Shown: one piece after another, positions 58,010-64,000 of the stretch | How the letters are laid out: every line of letters begins with the position of its first letter | Position numbering within the stretch: the stretch's first letter is position 1 | Origin: Eretmocerus hayati | Lineage: Eukaryota > Arthropoda > Insecta > Hymenoptera > Aphelinidae | DNA length: 64,000 bases | NCBI GenBank assembly: GCA_029851415.1 | Contig: CM056743.1 | Span: forward strand, 29,152,405 to 29,216,404 | Reading direction: 5' to 3' | Translations under genes and position numbers: made by a program | The notes under the pieces: generated by a model | Databases searched by the model: none | Told to the model about the DNA's origin: nothing | What the model saw: only the letters and a program-made list of their open reading frames with translations

Positions 58010-60275
58010 CAGGAATTCCTGTTTTTACGCGGATAATCCGTCCCATGGAAGTGCCGCGTATGAAAAATCCGCGTACAAAAAAGGCATTACTCTTATGGGA
58101 AGAGGGGGGTTCCGTTCCAGCCCCAAAATTTCTACTGAAATTCGAAAAATTTTATGTTCAAAGAAGAACAAATTTATAGATCTTCAAGGATATTCATCAA
58201 CAGTCAAAACGAATACCAACAAAATACATCTCAAACTTGTACTATATATAGAAATTAGATAGATCTCATGGCCCAGGCTTAAAGAAATCAGTCAGTCGAG
58301 TCTGTTTCTTGCGTCGCATGAGATCTCTCTGCAGTTCTTCATACGAACGGATCGCCACTTCGCAGTCATGCTTTAATTTCATGCTCCGTGTCATCAATGG
58401 ATCGAGTTCTTGAACTTCCTCAATAAGGTCCTTCAATTAATTCATCATTCTTGTGACATTGGCATAGCTCAAGGTTCGCAGCTCTTCGACAGATTCAACA
58501 ATGTCTTCCACATTTGGTTCGAGAATAGCTTCTATGATTTCAATCGAAAGTTCCTCATTCTCGTTCAAGAGTTCGGTGACGTGGGACTCGTTCATATCCT
58601 GGAAACCTTCTCCACCAATCTGTTGCGCGGCACTTACGCAGTCCTGAATGAGAGTTGAACTTTCCCCGGACGGTTGCTGTTCATTAATCTCTGGCCAAAT
58701 TGTCTTCCAACTAGCATTTATGGTTGAATCTTTGACTTCTGACCGAGATTCTCGTACGTGCTGAATGGACTTGGCGATATCAAATTTCTTCCAAAGTGTT
58801 CGAACAACATCCAACGAGGCATTCGGAGCTTCATCTTCCTCTTGATTCTGTATTGGATGCTGGTCGGCAGATTTCAAGATTTCCCTTAGAACACGCCGGA
58901 GATAGTAGCTCTAGAAAGTTGATGTCACTGTTTGATCCATTGGTTGGATCAGAGAGGTTGTGTTGGGTGGTAAGAAGAGAATCTCGACGTCTGGTTGAGG
59001 AAGGATCAGGGTCGTTGGATGAGCTGGAGCATTGTCCAAAATCAAGAGGACTTTGAAGGCAAGATTCCTCTGAAGCAGAAACTCCCTTACTCCTTACTTC
59101 AGGGATGAAGGATTGGTAAAACCATTCCTCAAATATCTTCCTGGTCACCCAAGCGTTTTTATTGGAACGCCAAAATACGAGTAAGTGGTCCTTCCTGTTA
59201 CCTCTCAGAGCACGAGGAGTTTCCGACTTATACACAAGCATCGGCTTACATTTAAACGTGCCTTCTGCATTTGCACACAGCAACAGAGTGTACATATCCT
59301 TCGCTATTTTAAATCCAGGTGCTGGTTGTTGCTCTTTCATCAAAAAAGTGCGGGTTGGCATTTTTTCCCAATACAAAGCCAACTCGTCGCCATTGAAAAA
59401 TTGTGCAGGTAAATATTGCTTTGCGGCAACAACAATCTTCAGTTCAGCAGGGAATTGCGATGCAGCTTTATGATCAGCAAAAGCTTGCTCGCCCGTAAAT
59501 TTGACGTTGTGCAATGAGAATCTTTCTTCGAAGCTGCCAAACCAACCTCTACTTGCATTGAATTTTTCACCCGCTGAGACTCCATACTTATCCTTCAAGT
59601 GATTGTAAAAGATTATTGCTCGCTCTTGGATCATGGCCATACTGACTGGTATTTTTTTTATGAATCTTTTCCTGAATCCAGATGATAAGCATGTCTCCTA
59701 CTTTTTCAATATTGCTTCGCCGAGAATACTTGACGGTTTTTGTATGACTTCCCATTTGCACAACGCTAGCTCGGATTTGGTCCTCATTATCACGAATCGT
59801 CCGAATTGTAGATTCATTCACCTATTGATTATTCTAGATGCATAATGAAGTCAGAACTTTTGGAAGGGCGCATAACCTGCTGAAGCTGTACTTACTCACT
59901 TCGAATTTTGCTGCAACGGAACAGATTTTGTTCCAGCTTTCAGTAGATCTAAAATTTTGACTTTTTCCTCTAAACTCATGACTTTTTTAGGCTCTTTAAC
60001 AACGCTGTCATCCTCCGCAACGTTTTTTCTTTTAGGGGCCATTGTTTACGTGCAGAGAGGTTTTATTGACATACAACAAAACCTCATTACCGATCACTAG
60101 AGAAGCAAGTGCATGCAACTTCAAGCTATCATGAGAATTCTATGTGTGAAAAATCAATCCCCGATCCGCGTATAATCAAGGAATTCATCCTCGTAAAAAA
60201 GGGAACGAATTCATTTGTGGAACCGCGTATAATCAGAACCGCGGAAAAAAGTCCGCGTAAAAACAGGAACGCCTG
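58010..60275 (-). mobile_element. Tigger/pogo-type DNA transposon, near complete
   Basis: The left terminal repeat begins CAGGAATTCCTGTTTTTACG and the right end is its mirrored form (complement of CAGGCGTTCCTGTTTTTACG). Left of it lies TA; right of it is CA, perhaps a decayed TA duplication. Between them, on the minus strand, is a transposase pseudogene. The total length of about 2.3 kb is normal for this class. It lies directly beside the BEL/Pao fragment. Confidence 0.85.
58266..60042 (-). pseudogene. Tigger transposase (CENP-B-type HTH plus DDE), broken
   Basis: From ATG at 60042: a basic N-terminus, then MSLEEKVKILDLLKAG and VNESTIRTIRDNED, the psq/CENP-B N-terminal helix-turn-helix region with a frame break between them. 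Next come the CENP-B-type DNA-binding domain (FNASRGWFGSFEERFSLHN) and the DDE domain with FNGDELALYWEKMPTRTF (first Asp) and, in another frame after a break near 59055, LLILDNAPAH (second Asp), followed by LPPNTTSLIQPMDQ. The final segment has a TAA at about 58437. After it the frame continues to a C-terminus with KQTRLTDFFKP, a match to the PCNA-binding PIP-box. At least two frame breaks and one stop make it inactive. Related host genes (CENP-B, jerky) lack such damage. Confidence 0.85.
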
Positions 60276-60299
60276 CACTTGAAATGACTCGAAATCGCA

Positions 60300-62740
60300 A
60301 TCGAATAAATTTACCCTCGTAACTCTGAAATCTGAGAATCTTCCTTGAACTCTTCATTTTCTTCCAATGTGTCAGAAACAAGCGAAACCAATTTGACGAT
60401 GGGTCGGACAAACGTAGAGTTGGCGGTGCAAACTTTGAGATGACAACTCAAGGCCAAAATGCAGGTGCTCGATACTCATCCCAAATCAAGACGTGATCTC
60501 CAACTCGATAAGCCCTCGAAGGATTCGACCATTTGTGTCGTTCTTGCAGTGCTTGCAGATAATCCCCAGACCAAGACGACCAGAATTATTGTACTAGTTG
60601 GGTCATCCACCGGTATCGCCTGTCAACCGAAATTCGCCCTGATGGATTGAATGGCGCTGGAATTATAAGGGAGGCCTTTGTATAAGAAAATGTGCAGGTG
60701 TGAGCGCAGCGAGATCAGAAGGATCATCTCTGAGAGGCGCGATGGGCCTTGAATTTATGCATGTTCCGATTTGACTGAGGACAGTAGAGAATTCGACGAA
60801 TATTAATCCGTGATCACCAACTATCCTTTTAAAGTGATACTTGGCGGACTTGTCCGCCGTCTCCCAAATTCCCCCGAAGTGAGGAGCAGACGGTGGGTTG
60901 AATCTCCACTCAGTTCCCATATTGGCCATATCAATCGCAATCTCCTTGGATTCCTCGGAAGGCTCGTCAAAATGCCTTCGAATCTCAACCTCTGGACTAA
61001 CAAAACTCAGCGCGTTGTCGCACTCCAATCTTGAACAATGCCCTCGTCGTGCAAACCGTTTGGAGGCGGCAATAGAGGCTTCTGAAGTGCAATCCTCCAC
61101 AGCTTCCAAATGAGTAGCTCTTGTACTTAGACATATGAAAACACAAATATAAGCTTTCATGGTGCCTGTACCGCGAGTTTTCGTGAGACGTATTTTAAAC
61201 GGACCTGCAAAGTCTACCCCAGAATACTCGAAAGGATAAGCGGGAGTGACCCAAACTTTGGTGAGACCTCCAATCAATTGAGTTGACAGTTTCGCTGAAT
61301 AGCGGAGACATACCGTTCATTGATTTATAGCGACCTACACTGCTTGCCTGTCCTTGAGTTTCCGAAACTGATCACGTGGACAAGTCAATGTCAGTTGCGT
61401 CCCACCAGGCCGACTCTCCAAGTGCGCTCGCCTGATGAATAGAACAGTCAGCGGACTGTGACATGGTAGAACGAAGGATGCCTTGTCCAGAAGAGCATGG
61501 TACAGGCTACTACCAACTCTCAGTAGTCCGTCGTCTAGATAAGTCCGTGATTTCAATAGATTGATATCCTTAATTTCCTTGTTTGCCTCGAGGCACCTGG
61601 AACAGTCTCGAAAGCTATGTCTTTTTCGAGATAGACCCATAGATGTTCAGCATCTTTGAGCTCCGCAGGGCTCAGCAAGCCCTCTGAGATGGAATCAAAA
61701 TCGATAAATTCCAGTTTCAGAAATAGAATTCCCTTCCTCATCTCCTTACTTAAACGAAGGCTCAGCTTCGTCAAAAAAGAAAGGCAAAGAGCCGTGATCC
61801 GCAAAAGTTTGGAAGTAGTAGAATACCTATTCACCAGATCGTTATGCATCATCCATTGATCCGGACACTGACTCGCCGTGGTGGCATGAGAAGAAGTTCT
61901 CTCTTCAAGAGGATGAACTTCTATGTTCTCAGCCTCAGTGATCCATGGATCAATGGATTTAGATGAAAACGAGGGACTTTTCCACCAAAGGTCGAAAGAT
62001 GGCAAGTTCTCTTGACACAATCCGCGTGACACGACGTCGACAGGATTGTCCTTAGAACGCACATAATGCCAAAAAGCTTGAGGAACCAATTCTTTGATCT
62101 ATGAACATCTATTGGCATCGAAAGTCTACCATCGACTAGACAGGGCCCTGATCCAATACAAGACATCTTTTGAGTCAGACCACAAATGTACCAAAGGAAT
62201 CTCTAACGGCATCGTTTTTAAGAAATGGCCAGTTAAGCTAGCTCGTAAAAGAGCAGCGCAAAGCTCAAGCCGAGATATACTAATCGTTTTGATAGGAGTC
62301 ACTCTTGATTTAGCACACTGTAACAATGCAACAGCCCGCACATCTTTGATCACTCTCAAATAAATAACCGCGTCGTATGCCTTGGAGGAGGCATCTGCGA
62401 GCCCGTGCAAATTAATTTTTAGACCTGAGCTCGAATGACCTATCCATCTGGGTATCCAAATTCCCTCCAGACCTGGCAATTTGCTATACCAATCCGAGCA
62501 AGTTTTTGAATAGTCTTCTGGTAGAATATCATGCCAACCATAATCCAATAACCATAACGATCACATGAACATCTTTGCTCAGATCACAACCGGAGCCAAT
62601 CAACCCAAAGGACTGAAGATCTTGGCCGTGAGTGATAAAACTATCCTTTTAGACAGCTTCTGGCTATCAAAGACTTGCGGTTTGATGCTAAAATGAGAAC
62701 AATCCTCTCTCGGGGCTCAGGATAGTCCAAGTATCGAGTA
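60300..62740 (-). mobile_element. BEL/Pao LTR retrotransposon pol fragment (end of RT, RNase H, integrase)
   Basis: Read on the minus strand. At 62740-62560 is the end of the reverse-transcriptase region (KLSKRIVLSLTAKIFSPLG). At 62548-62126 is the Pao-type RNase H part (HGLADASSKAYDAVIYLR; SRLELCAALLRA; HLWSDSKDVLYWI). At about 62089-61553 is the end of RNase H and the linker (FWHYVRSKDNPVDVVSRG). At 61277-60663 is the integrase core with YSGVDFAGPFKI (first Asp), LECDNALSFV (second Asp) and PHFGGIWE (Glu). Beyond 60660 an integrase C-terminal domain is readable (YRVGDHVLIWDE, then DPSSNWFRL). Several stops and frameshifts interrupt it. Gag, protease and most of the RT are missing, and no LTR was seen. 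Confidence 0.88.
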
Positions 62741-62944
62741 AGTAGAATCGTTATCAGACATATCAACATTATGCAGAACACGCATCAAACTAAACACCAC
62801 AGCCGTGCTGGTCTGGTCCGGGGTCGGCCAGCATGCGATTCCAGGCCCTGGAAAAGAAGAAAGAAGATGATGTCCAGCATTGACGGCAAGATTTCCCCAA
62901 GTAAAGCGGGGCCCCATTCGGATCTTGGGGGGGGCCCCCCAACG
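62741..62944 (+). other. Probable 5' untranslated region of a LINE
   Basis: This sits between the truncated BEL fragment and the LINE ORF1 start. The composition becomes GC-rich from about 62800, matching the LINE and not the host DNA. A G8/C8 stretch lies near 62928-62940. The exact 5' end is not visible. Confidence 0.45.
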
Positions 62945-64000
62945 ATGCAAAACGCGCTACCAGTGGCACACTTGGCTGGTGGAGTTACGCGCAAAGCTAC
63001 AAGCGATGGAAATACGCCCCAGGCGAAAATAGTTGGAGGAGAGGACCAACACAAGAGGGAGGTAGACCTCACCCCAAACAGCAAGAAGAGGAAGGGTTTG
63101 GGTGAGGCAGCGGAAAAACGAGTGCTAAAGCAATCGAAGCTCACTTTTCCGGTCCAACTAGGGAATAATGCGAAGGTTGCAGCAGAAGCACAAGAAGCGG
63201 CAGAGAAGTTGCTGAAGAACAACCCCGCGCTCAGGATCCAGATTACGCAACCTAGCAACGGGGTTGATGACGCCGTCAACTTGAGCTCAGACTCGAGCGA
63301 GTCCGACTCCACTATAGGGTCCCAGGGGAACGGAACAATCCTGACTCCCGGCATCGGTGAACTCGACAAGAGAGTTCACGACGAAGAGTCTGATGAGATG
63401 GAGATTGACCCTATCCCCTCATCCGGAAATATGGCACGACAAAGAAGTGGAAACGAAGCGGGTGATCTCATGGCGAAATGGGGAGACCTAAAAACGTGCC
63501 GGGAAGAGACGGAGGAGAAGACATATCTCCTCCTCGAGCACTTCAACTTGGTTATCGGGATAGCCGAGTCCGTCTCCAGCAATCCAGAAGGGACCAAGGG
63601 CGACATCGAAGAGCTCAAGAAGATCGGCCTTGCGCTCGAAGACCTACTCGCGGCAGACAAGGTGAAGCGGGCTGCTTTCGAGACAAAGCTTCTCGAAACG
63701 GAAAAGACCCTGATAGCGAGGAAGAATGCGCAGCCTCCGACCACAAGAAAACCGTCCGCGTCGGGCAGTGGCTTCCAGGGAAGGGGGGCAGGGAAACCGG
63801 AATCGCGACCGGGGCAACAGCGTGGTTCGAAGGGGACGCGACTCGGACCTCCACCGGGAGGTCCTGGAACACCGCGCTCGACATCAACGCCCAATCGGCC
63901 CGAGCAGAATGGACCTTGGAAGGAAGTGGTGTCGAAGAAACAAGCGAAGAAGGCAAAGAAGAGCGGTAGATCGAATGATACCGCCGCGAAGAAGGCAAAA
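62945..64000 (+). CDS. LINE ORF1 (gag-like protein), intact, runs off the right edge
   Basis: An ATG at 62945 opens a frame of at least 352 codons with no stop up to the last base. The protein is charged and largely disordered. A basic start (residues 1-75) is followed by an acidic Ser-rich patch (DAVNLSSDSSESDSTIG) and a probable coiled coil (about residues 185-260; LKTCREETEEKTYLLLEHF, DIEELKKIGLALEDLL). A Gly/Pro/Arg-rich stretch leads to a Lys-rich end (KKQAKKAKKSGRSNDT). This matches the N-terminal half of ORF1 in R1/I-type insect LINEs, whose zinc knuckles would come next, outside the window. GC content is high compared with the surrounding DNA. The uninterrupted frame suggests a young copy. 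Confidence 0.75.
   Translation, partial: MQNALPVAHLAGGVTRKATSDGNTPQAKIVGGEDQHKREVDLTPNSKKRKGLGEAAEKRVLKQSKLTFPVQLGNNAKVAAEAQEAAEKLLKNNPALRIQITQPSNGVDDAVNLSSDSSESDSTIGSQGNGTILTPGIGELDKRVHDEESDEMEIDPIPSSGNMARQRSGNEAGDLMAKWGDLKTCREETEEKTYLLLEHFNLVIGIAESVSSNPEGTKGDIEELKKIGLALEDLLAADKVKRAAFETKLLETEKTLIARKNAQPPTTRKPSASGSGFQGRGAGKPESRPGQQRGSKGTRLGPPPGGPGTPRSTSTPNRPEQNGPWKEVVSKKQAKKAKKSGRSNDTAAKKAK

Noticed and set aside
62785..63894. Long minus-strand open frames of 170-195 codons
   Set aside because: They are antisense shadows of the intact LINE ORF1, whose composition leaves few stops on the other strand.

Overview
The window is animal nuclear DNA, most likely from an insect. The genes have many small exons with GT/AG introns, the intergenic DNA is AT-rich, and there is dense transposon debris: an R1-type LINE family, a BEL/Pao fragment, a Tigger/pogo transposase, tRNA-derived SINEs and many inverted-repeat MITEs. 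There is no prokaryotic signal such as operons, ribosome binding sites or CRISPR. The order of insect cannot be fixed by reading alone.

Three complete or near-complete host genes were rebuilt by joining exons with matching phases. (1) A cytosolic sulfotransferase on the minus strand (7355-12899; five exons, 316 residues) keeps its PAPS-binding and catalytic motifs. The first exon of a close paralogue lies at 3308-3482 on the same strand; its remaining exons would lie beyond the left edge or are lost. (2) An organic anion transporting polypeptide (OATP/SLCO family) on the plus strand (37944-44339; nine exons, 1022 residues) has an unusually long hydrophilic C-terminal tail. (3) A second, divergent OATP on the minus strand (46331-52194; seven exons, 725 residues) faces the first tail to tail across about 2 kb. 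Sulfotransferases conjugate small molecules and OATPs move amphipathic anions, including sulfate conjugates, across membranes. The neighbourhood therefore has a detoxification or hormone-handling flavour, but a functional link is only inference.

Layout: 1-3300 holds a decayed LINE copy and a small palindromic MITE. 3300-12900 is the sulfotransferase region, with SINE and MITE insertions in and between the genes. 12900-37900 has no convincing intact gene. It holds a minus-strand LINE relic (18737-20480) with a hAT-like MITE inside it, several foldback elements, an ankyrin-repeat pseudogene with a 30-bp coding repeat (22625-23840), a stack of at least three nested DNA elements (27202-28542) and a foldback with arms of about 600 bp (29582-30958). 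37944-52194 is the OATP pair. 52195-57570 is gene-poor, with a second SINE and an element built from short repeated palindromes. 58010-60275 is a full-length but broken Tigger element lying beside a BEL/Pao pol fragment (60300-62740). The right edge (62945-64000) is an intact LINE ORF1 that runs off the window.

All exon borders are read by eye from splice consensus, frame continuity and family motifs. No search or alignment could be run.
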